Shown: one piece after another, positions 8,498 to 17,604 of the stretch
How the letters are laid out: each line of letters opens with the position of its first letter
Position numbering within the stretch: position 1 is the stretch's first letter
Source: DATMXT01 sp963662765
Lineage (GTDB): Bacteria; Bacillota; Clostridia; Oscillospirales; Feifaniaceae
Direction: 5' to 3'
NCBI GenBank assembly: GCA_963662765.2
Contig: CAXXUP010000006.1
Coordinates: forward strand, 124,001 to 188,000
DNA: 64,000 nt
Notes under the pieces: generated by a model
Database searches by the model: none
The model's input: only the letters and a program-made list of their open reading frames with translations
What the model was told of the DNA's origin: nothing
Made by a program: the position numbers and the translations under genes

Positions 8498-8878
8498 TTA
8501 TGCGATACTATCTTTGGTGCAAAGACAAAACGGATGTCCGGCGGGATCTATCATGGTGACAAATTTGCTTGCGTCAAATTGGGAAACTGCTTTGACGGCA
8601 CCGAGAGATTCGGCATATTCAACTGCCGCTGAAACATCCGGAACCTGAAAATCAAAATGCATTTGCTTTTGCTGCTTTTCTTTTTCTTCCGGCCATATGG
8701 GGGGAATATAATCGTTCTCTTCGGAAAACAAAAATGCGATTCCGCCTTTGCTGCACACTGCAGGATGTCCAAACATATTTCGTTTTTCCCATCCGAGCAG
8801 TTTATGGTAGAATTCACACAGCTTTTTTTCATCATCGCAGTCTACCATAATATTGCCCAAACATATTTCCCGGATCAT
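8498..8878 (-). CDS. VOC (glyoxalase/bleomycin resistance) family protein, copy 2
   Basis: This 126-residue paralogue of the protein at 2911-3291 has equal length and the same blocks throughout (ICLGN-MVDCDDEKKLCEFY, then QMHFDFQVPDV, then FVTMIDPAGHPFCLC). ATG 8878 follows GGGAGG by eight bases. Base composition here is lower in GC than in copy 1, so the two have been evolving apart or came in separately. The function is a small VOC-fold enzyme or binding protein of unknown substrate. Confidence 0.85.
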   Translation of the reverse strand: MIREICLGNIMVDCDDEKKLCEFYHKLLGWEKRNMFGHPAVCSKGGIAFLFSEENDYIPPIWPEEKEKQQKQMHFDFQVPDVSAAVEYAESLGAVKAVSQFDASKFVTMIDPAGHPFCLCTKDSIA

Positions 8879-9022
8879 TCGAATGTCCTCCCGGCATATT
8901 TCAATCTGACATCGCAATATTTAATCATATTACCATGCTTTTCGGAAAAAAAGAAGACACACCCACCCGTTGACGGAAGATATATCGTTTTGGAGCAATC
9001 GTGCAAATTTGATTGGCATTCC

Positions 9023-9271
9023 TTATTGTCCACCCGACAAATCGAAACTTGATTTTGAGATGTACATCACGAGTTCATTAATCCGTAGTATTAAATACAT
9101 ATAAATCAATATCAATACCAGTCTCAGTTTAAAACAGAACTCGATTACTTCTCTATTTGGGGCCAAGCAGCGATTAACATCGCCTGCATATATTGCTGGG
9201 ATTATTCTAAAAGTAAAGTCAACGTCATAACGCTCTTTGATACGACGTAGAATATTTGTTTTGGGAATCAA
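9023..9271 (-). pseudogene. Possible transposase N-terminal remnant
   Basis: This 82-codon frame gives IPKTNILRRIKERYDVDF followed by a hydrophobic stretch. The pattern of LLRxI, then D-F-x-F, then a P-x-x-x-x-F-K helix recalls the N-terminal domain of IS1182/IS5-type transposases. The catalytic domain is missing and no terminal repeats are visible. The resemblance is weak and could be chance. Confidence 0.3.
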
Positions 9272-9450
9272 ATCCTCTACGTTTCATCATTTGATTTTCA
9301 ACACATATATCATACTCATCGCACCGCGGTCGGGGTGTCGGGATTCATCAGTAAAGGTTTAGGATAACGGACACGCCGTGCGTTCACGGCGGAACATTCA
9401 TGCCGTGCGAATAATCATAATAATTATATCAAATTTAATTGGAAATATTT

Positions 9451-9479
9451 GTTGACAAATAATTATAATAAAAGTAAAA
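9451..9479 (+). promoter_or_regulatory. Sigma-A-type promoter for the hybrid kinase operon
   Basis: TTGACA at 9451-9456 and TAAAAT at 9474-9479 are separated by 17 bases, in AT-rich sequence about 160 bases before the kinase start. Confidence 0.65.
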
Positions 9480-9637
9480 TGTATTTATATTATAGGGTAA
9501 TAATCAAAGCGCGTTTGAAAAAGAATTGGATGAATCAGTAAAAAATCCTCGTTTATATTTCAGACGCAGATTTTAGGGATTAGTGTGTATAAATGATACG
9601 AGAGGCCCGTAAATGAGCACACAGGAGGAAATGCAAC

Positions 9638-12600
9638 TTGAATGACAATTTTAATAAACGGTTAATTATTGAGTCTCCAGCTGAGCAACTGGAAACGAGA
9701 TTAAAAGAAGCCGAAGAGAAAGAAAAACGTGCAGCTGAGCTAATTATTGCCAATAAAGAGCTTGCCTTTCAAAACGAAGAGAAGGATAAGCGTGCAGCAG
9801 AGCTAATCATTGCCAATGAAGAGCTTGCCTTTCAAAGTGAAGAAAAAGATAAACGTGCAGCAGAGCTAATCATTGCCAACAGAGAGCTTGCCTTTCAAAG
9901 CGAGGAAAAAGAAAAACGTGCAGCAGAGTTAATCATTGCCAATAAAGAGCTTGCCTTTCAAAGCGAGGAGAAAGAAAAACGTGCAGAAGAGCTAATCATT
10001 GCCAATAAAGAGCTTGCCTTTCAAAGTGAAGAAAAAGATAAGCGTGCAGCAGAGCTGGCCTTTCAAAACGATGAGAAAGAGAAGCGTGCGGCCGAGTTAG
10101 CAATTGCCAACAAGGAGCTGGCCTTTCAAAACGAAGAGAAAGATAAGCGTGCGGCCGAGCTGGTAATTGCCAACAAGGAGCTGGCCTTTCAAAACGAAGA
10201 GAAAGAGAAGCGTGCGGCCGAGTTGGTAATTGCCAACAAGGAGCTGGCCTTTCAAAACGAAGAGAAAGAGAAGCGTGCGGCCGAGTTGGTAGTTGCCAAC
10301 AAGGAGCTGGCCTTTCAAAACGAAGAGAAAGAGAAGCGTGCGGCCGAATTAGCAATTGCCAACAAGGAGCTGGCCTTTCAAAACGAAGAGAAAGATAAGC
10401 GTGCAGCCGAGTTGGTAATTGCCAACAAGGAGCTGGCCTTTCAAAACGAAGAGAAAGATAAGCGTGCAGCCGAGTTGGTAATTGCCAACAAGGAGTTGGC
10501 CTTTCAAAACGAAGAGAAGGATAAGCGTGCGGCAGAGCTTGTCGTTGCCGATAAAGAGCTAGCCTATCAAAGCGAAGAGAAGAATAAGCGTGCGGCAGAG
10601 CTTGTCGTTGCCGATAAAGAGCTAGCCTATCAAAGCGAAGAGAAGGATAAGCCTGCGGCAGAGCTTGTCGTTGCCGATAAAGAGTTGGCCTATCAAAGCG
10701 AAGAGAAGGATAAGCGTGCGGCAGAGCTTGTCGTTGCCGATAAAGAGCTGGCTTATCAAAGCGAAGAGAAAGAAAAGCGTGCGGCAGAGCTTGTCGTTGC
10801 CGATAAAGAGTTGGCCTATCAAAGCGAGGAGAAAGAAAAGCGTGCGGCAGAACTAATCATTGCCAATAAAGAACTTGCTTTTCAAAACAAAGAAAAAGGG
10901 AAATGGGCGATGCAGACCCATGAGCTTAAAGAACAAAACATTGAGCTGGAGCTGCAGAAGAAGCAACTGGATGAGGCAAGCCAACTAAAAAGCGCTTTTC
11001 TTTCCAATATGAGCCATGAACTTCGTACGCCCCTAAACGCAATTGTGGGTTATTCAGAGTTAGCCCTAAAAACCGATCTGTCAACGCAACAGCGTAATTA
11101 TTTAAGTAAAATTAAAATATCTTCTCACACATTGCTTGGACTGATCAGTGATATTCTGGATTTATCTAAAATTGAAGCTGGTAAGTTTGAACTGGAGATT
11201 GCCACTTTTAATCTTGCTGAACTGCTGCAAAACGCTGTCAGCCAAGTCAGCGTCAAAATGTATGGAAAAGGGCTGAAGCTAACGGTATCCATCGATAAGG
11301 ATGTGCCCATAAACTTAAGTGGAGACTCACAACGTTTGGGACAGATCATATTAAATCTGGCCAGCAATGCGGTTAAATTTACCGAAAAAGGAGAGATTGT
11401 GATCCGGGCGGAGTTACTGGAGAATGATGGGATAAGTGCCATGATTCAGTTTTCCGTAAAAGACACAGGCATTGGCTTGACGGAGGAACAAATCATGAGA
11501 CTCTTTCAACCGTTCACGCAGGCGGATGTATCCACAACCCGCAAATATGGAGGTACAGGTCTCGGCCTTTCCATCTCGCAGGATTTGGTTAAAATGATGA
11601 ACGGGGATATCTGGGTCGAGAGTGAATTGGGCGCGGGCAGTATATTCTTCTTTACGATCAAGATTAATGTTGCAGACAATGCTGCAGATATTGCTGCAGA
11701 TATCGTTGCAGATAAAGAACGATTTCGTCAATATAAGAACTCGTTAGGGAGCCGGGGAATAAAAGTTCTGGTGGTAGATGATAAAGAGGACAGCAGAGAA
11801 ATTATCGAAAGTATGTTAGCAGATATGTATTTCAACGTGACAATGAGCGCCTCCGGAGAGGAGGCAATCGCAATATTGGAAAAGACAAAAGAGAATCATA
11901 GCTATGACTTAATTATTATGGACTGGAAGATGCCTGGAATGGACGGAATAGAGGCCTCGAAGCGTATCAAGTCGCTGTATGCACTCGGAAAAGCACCTTC
12001 CATAATTCTGCTCACTGCCTACAGAGACGAGGGAGTGCAAGAGAAAGCGGAGCAGATCGGGTTGCTGGAAGCTGTTTTGTATAAGCCGATTACTCCGTCA
12101 CTGCTGTTTAATGCGATTATTCATGTTTGCGGCAAGGAGAGTTTAAAGCAAATCAGTACAGACGCGGAGGGAAAAAACGATACCGCGTATTTGCCGCAGC
12201 TTTACGGCATACGGGTTTTGCTGGTGGAGGACAATGAAATAAACTGGGAAGTAGCGAAGGAGATCCTGCAGGAAGCCGGACTGACAGTGACAATCGTCAA
12301 CAATGGTAGGCAAGCAATTGATGAGGTAAAGACAAACACGTACGATATTGTCCTCATGGATATACAGATGCCAATCATGGATGGCTATGATGCTACAAGG
12401 GAAATACGAAAAGACCCGATTTTTGCAGAGCTGCCGATTATCGCAATGACGGCAAATGCTTTGCTAAGCGATCAGGAAAAATGTCTACTGGCGGGCATGA
12501 ACGACTATGTCGCTAAACCAATTGACACAACCCAACTGTTTCAGAAAATTGCATATTGGACAAAGAAGACGCAAGGAATCCCGGGGGAAACGGCACCTGA

Positions 12601-13300
12601 TGTAACTGCACCTGATGTAACTGCACCGGACTCATCAACAGACGAAACTTTTGCAATGAACATAGAGACCATGCCAAATCTTGTTGGTATCGACGTGCAA
12701 ACAGGTTTAGGCCGTTTGGGCGGCAACCAGAGGCTTTATTTCAAGCTGCTGGTAAAATTCCATGAAAATCACAAGCATACAATTAAGGAAATCCGATACG
12801 CCTTAGACAATGGTGATTTTAAAGCAGCTGAATTGCTGGCCCATACCATCAAAGGGGCAGCGGGAAACATAGGTGCTCAAGATGTATATCTTAACGCCGG
12901 TGCCCTTGAGGCAGAGTTTCGCGTTAACACGCTCAATGATGTAAAACTGTTCCTGGAGCAGCTTGAACAGGCTTTGGAGCAGACCTTAGCTTCCATATCT
13001 TTATCTATAATGATGAAAAATATGGAAGCTATGCAAAACACGCGCCCAGTGGGAGCAGATATTGTTCTGCTGAAACCAATTTTAGACAAACTGGGGAAAT
13101 TACTGCACGACAATGACATGGATGCTGTAGAGTGTGTTGAGGAGATCGTTAGACAGACAAAAAACACATCTTTTTCAAAAAAGGCAGCAGAGATGAAAGA
13201 CTATGTTGATCAATATGATTTTGAAGGTGCATTAAGCATCTTTAATGAAACACTAAATGGTATTGGGGAGGTGTCGGATGATGGAAAACGACAACAGTAG
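9638..13300 (+). CDS. Soluble hybrid histidine kinase with a 19-unit coiled-coil repeat
   Basis: This is a 1220-residue protein. Residues 26-417 are nineteen near-identical units of the type EEKDKRAAELVIANKELAFQN, predicted to form a long coiled coil. HisKA follows with the phospho-acceptor His460 in SHELRTP, then HATPase_c (N-box near LNLASNAV, DTGIGL, GGTGLGL). Two receiver domains have Asp near 762 (IIMDWKMPGMDG) and 906 (LMDIQMPIMDG). An HPt domain has His near 1069 (AHTIKGAAGN), followed by a helical C-terminal extension. There is no membrane segment and no recognised sensor domain. The start is TTG 9638, with AGGAGG nine bases upstream; the nearby ATG 9631 hits a stop after four codons. 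It overlaps the HD-GYP regulator gene, its likely output. Confidence 0.92.
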   Translation: MNDNFNKRLIIESPAEQLETRLKEAEEKEKRAAELIIANKELAFQNEEKDKRAAELIIANEELAFQSEEKDKRAAELIIANRELAFQSEEKEKRAAELIIANKELAFQSEEKEKRAEELIIANKELAFQSEEKDKRAAELAFQNDEKEKRAAELAIANKELAFQNEEKDKRAAELVIANKELAFQNEEKEKRAAELVIANKELAFQNEEKEKRAAELVVANKELAFQNEEKEKRAAELAIANKELAFQNEEKDKRAAELVIANKELAFQNEEKDKRAAELVIANKELAFQNEEKDKRAAELVVADKELAYQSEEKNKRAAELVVADKELAYQSEEKDKPAAELVVADKELAYQSEEKDKRAAELVVADKELAYQSEEKEKRAAELVVADKELAYQSEEKEKRAAELIIANKELAFQNKEKGKWAMQTHELKEQNIELELQKKQLDEASQLKSAFLSNMSHELRTPLNAIVGYSELALKTDLSTQQRNYLSKIKISSHTLLGLISDILDLSKIEAGKFELEIATFNLAELLQNAVSQVSVKMYGKGLKLTVSIDKDVPINLSGDSQRLGQIILNLASNAVKFTEKGEIVIRAELLENDGISAMIQFSVKDTGIGLTEEQIMRLFQPFTQADVSTTRKYGGTGLGLSISQDLVKMMNGDIWVESELGAGSIFFFTIKINVADNAADIAADIVADKERFRQYKNSLGSRGIKVLVVDDKEDSREIIESMLADMYFNVTMSASGEEAIAILEKTKENHSYDLIIMDWKMPGMDGIEASKRIKSLYALGKAPSIILLTAYRDEGVQEKAEQIGLLEAVLYKPITPSLLFNAIIHVCGKESLKQISTDAEGKNDTAYLPQLYGIRVLLVEDNEINWEVAKEILQEAGLTVTIVNNGRQAIDEVKTNTYDIVLMDIQMPIMDGYDATREIRKDPIFAELPIIAMTANALLSDQEKCLLAGMNDYVAKPIDTTQLFQKIAYWTKKTQGIPGETAPDVTAPDVTAPDSSTDETFAMNIETMPNLVGIDVQTGLGRLGGNQRLYFKLLVKFHENHKHTIKEIRYALDNGDFKAAELLAHTIKGAAGNIGAQDVYLNAGALEAEFRVNTLNDVKLFLEQLEQALEQTLASISLSIMMKNMEAMQNTRPVGADIVLLKPILDKLGKLLHDNDMDAVECVEEIVRQTKNTSFSKKAAEMKDYVDQYDFEGALSIFNETLNGIGEVSDDGKRQQ
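9713..10888 (+). repeat. Tandem 63-bp coding repeat, 19 units
   Basis: Eighteen full 63-bp units plus one 42-bp unit (sixth in order) encode residues 26-417 of the hybrid kinase. Neighbouring units are often identical at the DNA level and fall into blocks (AFQN-type in the middle, ADKELAYQS-type near the end). That is the mark of recent expansion by slippage or unequal recombination. Every unit length is a multiple of three, so copy-number change would keep the frame. Confidence 0.97.
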
Positions 13301-14381
13301 TTTTGTTAAAAAGATACTCATAGTTGACGACAGCCCTGAGGCTATCGAGGTTCTTGACAATGCGCTCCCAAAGCAGTATAAGCGTCAAGTTGCCTTAAGC
13401 GGTGAGAAGGCAATTAAACTTCTGAACACAAGCGAAGAACTGCCTGACTTAATCCTGCTGGACGTGATGATGCCGGGTATGGACGGGTATGAAGTATGCA
13501 GGTATCTTAAGAGAGATGAAAGGCTTAAGGAAATACCGGTGATCTATCTGAGCGCACTTACTGGTACAAAGGATAAAGTAAAGGCGTTTGAACAGGGGGG
13601 AGTCGACTATATAGAAAAACCATTTCAATTGGAAGAAGTTCAAGCTCGCGTAGACACGCATTTAAAGCTTCGATTTTTCCAAAAGGAACTTGAAGCTCAC
13701 AATAGAAATTTAAAACAAATGGTTGAAGAAAAGGTAAAAGAAATTTCGGAATCTCAGATGGAAACCATTTTTGCATTGGCAAAGTTGGCAGAAGCCCGTG
13801 ATAAAGAGACTGGAGATCATTTAAAACGCATACAGATTTACTGTCGGCTAATGGCTGAAAATCTGAGTATGCATCCCGAATATAAAGACAGGATAAATGC
13901 GGAATTTATTGATACCCTTAAGAAAGCAAGTCCTTTGCATGATATTGGTAAGGTTGGGGTGAGAGATGTAATACTCTTGAAACCCGGGAAGTTGACGCCG
14001 GAAGAGTTCGAAGAAATGAAGCAGCACACATCTATTGGTGCCAAAACATTGAAAGAAGTATATCAAATTTATCCGGGGAATTATTTCATTAAAATTGGCA
14101 TTGAAATAGCTCAGTCTCATCATGAAAAATGGGATGGTAGTGGGTATCCTGAAGGCCTGTGTGGAGAAGAAATTCCATTGTCAGCACAAATAATGGCGCT
14201 GGTTGATGTATATGATGCCCTGCGTTCAAGGCGTGTTTATAAAGAAGCCTATTCCAATAAAAAAACACAAGAAATCATTCTTCAAGGATCAGGAAAACAT
14301 TTTTCCTCTTTAATTGTGGAAACATTTTTAGAATTTGAGCAGGAATTCGACAAGGTTTACGCTGAGTTAAAAGAGCAATGA
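13278..14381 (+). CDS. Response regulator with HD-GYP phosphodiesterase domain
   Basis: This 367-residue protein has an N-terminal receiver (ILIVDDS, phospho-acceptor in ILLDVMMPGMDG, then IEKPF), a coiled linker, and a C-terminal HD-GYP domain (residues about 170-365) with LHDIGKVGV and WDGSGYPEGL. HD-GYP proteins hydrolyse cyclic di-GMP, so the output is probably lowering this messenger in the cytoplasm. ATG 13278 is used because GGGGAGG stands six bases upstream; it overlaps the kinase gene by 23 bases. Phosphotransfer from the kinase HPt domain to this receiver is the natural inference. Pilus and biofilm traits are common targets of such systems, but no direct link to the pilus locus is visible. 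Confidence 0.92.
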   Translation: MMENDNSSFVKKILIVDDSPEAIEVLDNALPKQYKRQVALSGEKAIKLLNTSEELPDLILLDVMMPGMDGYEVCRYLKRDERLKEIPVIYLSALTGTKDKVKAFEQGGVDYIEKPFQLEEVQARVDTHLKLRFFQKELEAHNRNLKQMVEEKVKEISESQMETIFALAKLAEARDKETGDHLKRIQIYCRLMAENLSMHPEYKDRINAEFIDTLKKASPLHDIGKVGVRDVILLKPGKLTPEEFEEMKQHTSIGAKTLKEVYQIYPGNYFIKIGIEIAQSHHEKWDGSGYPEGLCGEEIPLSAQIMALVDVYDALRSRRVYKEAYSNKKTQEIILQGSGKHFSSLIVETFLEFEQEFDKVYAELKEQ

Positions 14382-14624
14382 CTGTTTTTTTGGAACGGAT
14401 CGCCTCAAGGCTTTTCTATCAGCGACCACAATAAAATATGATATTAGATATAGCTTTACAGCGCACTCGATTTGGACTAATATTTTTGCGGATAAACAAG
14501 CGGGCACTCTATCGTCATAACCGACAGTGAAAGCCGTAGTAACACTGAAGTAAAAACCATCAAAAAAGCATGTCGGATTGCCATTTGATACAATTCCTCC
14601 GGCGTACCGGAAAGCTCCCGCCAT
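14367..14624 (-). pseudogene. Ion channel pore fragment (truncated potassium-channel-like)
   Basis: The frame reads FYFSVTTAFTVGYDDRVP followed by a hydrophobic helix, the layout of a potassium channel pore helix, selectivity filter and inner helix. The filter is TVGYDD instead of TVGYGD. The first transmembrane helix of a two-helix channel is missing: the frame starts only about 20 residues before the pore. A weak GAGG ribosome site precedes the ATG, so expression cannot be excluded. The 3' end overlaps the end of the HD-GYP gene on the other strand. It is most likely a remnant. Confidence 0.55.
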
Positions 14625-14660
14625 GGTATTTACCTCAATTCTTAATTATAACTTTAAACG

Positions 14661-14694
14661 AAAAAAGCTGAGGTCTTATTTTCTAAAACCTCGG
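14661..14694 (-). terminator. Hairpin with T-run, minus strand
   Basis: CTGAGGT (14668-14674) and ACCTCGG (14688-14694) form a seven-pair stem with one wobble pair. On the minus strand it is followed by six T. It could end transcription coming from the tRNA-Arg gene. Confidence 0.5.
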
Positions 14695-14768
14695 CCATAC
14701 ATTTTTCTGCTGAGTTGCACATGCGGGTTTGATTTCCCACAGAGTGAAGCTGACGAGCTGAAAAACCC

Positions 14769-14808
14769 ACGAAAAGCGGGCTTCCACTTTTTCAAGTGAA
14801 AGCCCGCT
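14769..14808 (-). terminator. Terminator downstream of tRNA-Arg
   Basis: AGCGGGCTT-CACTT pairs with AAGTG-AAGCCCGCT (14775-14808), giving a long stem with one mismatch and a TTTC loop. The minus-strand continuation is T-rich. It lies about 55 bases past the 3' end of the tRNA. Confidence 0.65.
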
Positions 14809-14863
14809 GAGGGCGCATAGATACTGGCTGTTTACACCATAGAACTATTTTGCCCTCATTTTC

Positions 14864-14940
14864 TGGCATCCCCGGCGCGATTCGAATGCGCGACCTTCCG
14901 CTTAGGAGACGGACGCTCTATCCTACTGAGCTACGGGGAC
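14864..14940 (-). tRNA. tRNA-Arg (anticodon CCT), possibly impaired
   Basis: This is a complete cloverleaf with a seven-pair acceptor stem, D-arm GCTC/GAGC, anticodon loop CTCCTAA (CCT, reading AGG), T-loop TTCGAAT and an encoded CCA at 14864-14866. The pair closing the T-loop, normally the invariant G53-C61, is A53-C61 here. The neighbouring duplicated segment contains a broken version of the same tRNA (17752-17808) and an intact tRNA-Arg of the same anticodon (17650-17725). Confidence 0.85.
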
Positions 14941-15043
14941 CTATGAGCCGCCGCGAAAGACGCTTTTGGTCAAAAGCGCATTTTGTGACCATAATGTCAC
15001 AATGCCTGCAAAGCCATATGTCAAGCGGCCCTGCGGGGGTGCG

Positions 15044-15150
15044 TCACTCCTCGATGATAACGGAAGGTGGCAGCACGATGCCCTTTTCCTTCCACCGCCC
15101 CCGGGCCAGACGGACATTGTTGGCAAGCCTCGCAACTCCCCAACCGAAAA
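15044..15150 (-). pseudogene. Duplicated 3' fragment of the MATE transporter gene
   Basis: The minus-strand frame ends ARLANNVRLARGRWKEKG then VLPPSVIIEE and a stop. This is nearly identical to the last 33 residues of the full MATE protein at 17911-19272. The DNA match extends through the following spacer to the tRNA-Arg gene. Only the end of the gene is present, so it is a duplication scar and not a functional gene. Confidence 0.85.
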
Positions 15151-15327
15151 GCCGCCCGCGGCGTGCCGGGGCCGTCAGCTCCTCCGGTATGTGAATATTT
15201 GTGAATGCACCCACACTTTCCCGCTGCTTTAGAGTAATAGGGGAAACGCTTTTTTGGCAGGTGCATTTTTTGCTTGAAAGGCAAATACCAATTTTTCTTC
15301 CTAACAATGCTTCCCTACAACCTCACA

Positions 15328-15759
15328 TTAAAATATCAGCAAACCGTTATCATCATACTTGAAGTCAGGACCCCAGGCGACTTCCCAATAATAACCGTCG
15401 AGGTCCGCAAAATACGCATGATGTCCGCCCCAAAAAACATCCTGTGGCTCTTTGACGATTTTAGCCCCGGCATTTCTAGCCAGTTCAATCACTTTTTCAA
15501 CGTCGCCCTTTTGCTCAACATTGTAGGCCAAAGTGATCCCGCCAAAGCCGGTTGCTGTTTTTGGAGGGTTTTCCATGCAAATGTCTTTGGCCAATAAATC
15601 TAAGGGATAGAGCTCAAACTTTGTACCGGGCGTATTGAAAAATATAACATGGGGGCTATTCCCCTTCTCCTGCGTTTGAAACCCTAACCCATCCCTGTAA
15701 AACTGAATGGATTTTTCCATACTTCTTACGCCTAAGCAGATACAAGTGATCTTATTCAT
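15328..15759 (-). CDS. VOC family protein (glyoxalase/dioxygenase superfamily)
   Basis: This 143-residue protein starts MNKITCICLGVRSMEKSIQF and has paired beta-alpha-beta-beta-beta modules and the C-terminal DLDGYYWEVAWGPDF typical of VOC proteins. It is not closely related to the other two VOC proteins in the window. ATG 15759 follows GGGGAGG by eight bases. It sits inside the duplicated tRNA/MATE region, so it is part of the inserted material. No substrate can be named. Confidence 0.85.
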   Translation of the reverse strand: MNKITCICLGVRSMEKSIQFYRDGLGFQTQEKGNSPHVIFFNTPGTKFELYPLDLLAKDICMENPPKTATGFGGITLAYNVEQKGDVEKVIELARNAGAKIVKEPQDVFWGGHHAYFADLDGYYWEVAWGPDFKYDDNGLLIF

Positions 15760-15837
15760 TGAAAATGCCTCCCCTTCAAACGCCTTTTAAAGTAAATTTT
15801 AATCCATAATACCATACCGCTTCACACAAGAAAAGAC

Positions 15838-15882
15838 ACAAAAAAGAACGACACAGCTTCCTTTGACAAAGAGCTGTGTCGT
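15838..15882 (-). terminator. Strong hairpin terminator, minus strand
   Basis: ACGACACAGCT (15848-15858) pairs perfectly with AGCTGTGTCGT (15872-15882), and on the minus strand TTCTTTTTT follows. No minus-strand gene now ends just before it, so its former partner may be lost. Confidence 0.7.
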
Positions 15883-16038
15883 TTGTGGTAATAGCGGGAA
15901 AAGAATTTTGGCAAAGACGTATGACGTTATTAGTTTTCTTCGAAAAGTACCGATATATAGGTATAGCGATATATCATGTATTGACCGTATCAAAAGGTAA
16001 CTGCAAAATGGTAGCATTTAAAAGAAGGAGATATGGAT

Positions 16039-17484
16039 ATGGGTGCCTTTGGCCAAACCGCTGAAATTCAAAATGATGCGCCGGGTGCAGTCTTATCCGA
16101 TATCCCGCCTCCGGTTGATGCAGCCATACATATTATAGTCGCCAATAAAGAGCTTGAAGCATACATCAGTATCGAACCGCCAAATAACGGCGGCGCTGCT
16201 CCGACCTTTGAAGCAATGCAGGGGGCCCTGTCCGAACATGGAATATCGTATAATGTGAACATTGAAAAGCTTAAAGAAATCGAGACGGCGCCGGTTTATC
16301 GAAGCGAAATATTGATCGCCTGCGGCGTTGCCCCTGTGGATGGCGTTGACGGTATGGCATCCTTTAAGATCAGAACCGAACAGAACGCCCTTAAACCTAA
16401 GGAAAAAGAGGATGGGTCAGTCGATTACTATGACCTTGGCATTGCCGAAAGCGTTATGCAGGGCCAGGTTCTCTGTATCATAACCTTGCCTACGGAGGGC
16501 TCGGCCGGTATCTCGGTAAAAGGGGCGGCGCTGCCGCAAAGAAAAGGTCGGCCGGTACCTTCGTACCTTGGTAGCAACACCGAACTCAGTGAAGACGGCA
16601 CCGCCATCCTGTCAAGAATAAATGGTGAAGTCTCCTTTACCGGTAACAGCATCCATGTGAAGGATACATTTTTCGTCAAAGGGGATGTGGATACCTCTAC
16701 GGGAAATATCAAGGTTATCGGCAATCTGGTCGTCTCAGGCATGGTGCTGCCGGGACTTAAAATTGAATCTGGCGGAAATATAGACGTAAGAGGAATCGTG
16801 GAAGCATCCACGATCAAGGCCGGCGGCAACATTAGGCTGCACAGCGGCATCATCGGAAGCAGCCTGTACTGTGACGGAGATTTGAAATGCGAATTCATCG
16901 AAAACTGTACTGTTTTTGTTAAAGGCGATATCAAAGCGGAATGTATATTAAACAGCGACACCAAATGCGGGAAAAGCATCAAAGTTGTCGGGCAGCGGGC
17001 CAAAATCATCGGCGGCAGCTATGTGGCGGGACGAGATATCGAGGCGCAAACGATCGGTTCTCCCGCGAGTGTCGTAACAAAACTGGAGCTTGGCACCGAT
17101 TCCAGCGTCATTGAACGACAGCAGGGGTTATTGACCCGGATAGCGGAGCTCGAAAAATCAATTAAGAATTTGAGTCCGCTCATCACGATGCTGCGACAAA
17201 TGGAGGCGGATAACCGTCTGCCGCCGGAAAAAAAGGAAATTCTTGAAAATGTGGGCTACAGCTATGATACGAACACATTTTTACTGGAAGAAGCAAAAGG
17301 TCAGCTGAAGAAAGTCACCCTGCTCATCAGAATTAGGGGATTTGGCCATGTCAGCTGCACGGGTACGATTCATCAGGGAACCAAGGTTGTGATCGGAGAA
17401 GCGAGCATTCACATCAAAGAGGATTTGTTGCGCGCCTCGCTGTATTACAAGGATGGCGCCGTCTGCATAGGTACCATCACTTAA
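16039..17484 (+). CDS. FapA (DUF342) family protein
   Basis: This protein of about 481 residues has an N-terminal region around the family's conserved motif and a central right-handed beta-helix-like region of short glycine-rich turns (IKVIGNLVVSG, GGNIDVRGIVE, KAGGNIRLHSG). A coiled coil of about 60 residues follows (ERQQGLLTRIAELEKSI), then a C-terminal beta domain. This is the layout of FapA/DUF342 proteins, often linked to polymer or surface functions and of uncertain role. ATG 16039 is preferred because AGGAG lies eight bases upstream; ATG 16033 is too close to it. No partner genes are adjacent. Confidence 0.85.
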   Translation: MGAFGQTAEIQNDAPGAVLSDIPPPVDAAIHIIVANKELEAYISIEPPNNGGAAPTFEAMQGALSEHGISYNVNIEKLKEIETAPVYRSEILIACGVAPVDGVDGMASFKIRTEQNALKPKEKEDGSVDYYDLGIAESVMQGQVLCIITLPTEGSAGISVKGAALPQRKGRPVPSYLGSNTELSEDGTAILSRINGEVSFTGNSIHVKDTFFVKGDVDTSTGNIKVIGNLVVSGMVLPGLKIESGGNIDVRGIVEASTIKAGGNIRLHSGIIGSSLYCDGDLKCEFIENCTVFVKGDIKAECILNSDTKCGKSIKVVGQRAKIIGGSYVAGRDIEAQTIGSPASVVTKLELGTDSSVIERQQGLLTRIAELEKSIKNLSPLITMLRQMEADNRLPPEKKEILENVGYSYDTNTFLLEEAKGQLKKVTLLIRIRGFGHVSCTGTIHQGTKVVIGEASIHIKEDLLRASLYYKDGAVCIGTIT

Positions 17485-17604
17485 TGAGGCCCTATCAACA
17501 TAGCAAACAGCAATCATGGACCAAGCCAGACGCCGCCTCTTAACCCTGTTTATCTATGGATCCTGTCTAATTGGTTTTATAGTTACGTTACCACACTTTT
17601 GTAT

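Larger units (their letters stand above)
8918..9637. other. AT-rich accessory stretch
   Basis: These 720 bases are clearly richer in A and T than their surroundings. They contain a possible transposase remnant (9023-9271, minus), a good sigma-A-type promoter (9451-9479) and the leader of the hybrid kinase gene. Nothing else is supportable. The composition suggests transferred DNA that begins here and continues through the kinase and HD-GYP genes. Confidence 0.5.

Noticed and set aside
9996..10355. Minus-strand frames rich in repeats opposite the hybrid kinase
   Set aside because: They mirror the 63-bp coding repeats and have no start signals.
15799..16017. 72-residue cysteine-rich minus-strand frame
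   Set aside because: It runs through a perfect terminator hairpin and the leader of the FapA gene; no ribosome site.
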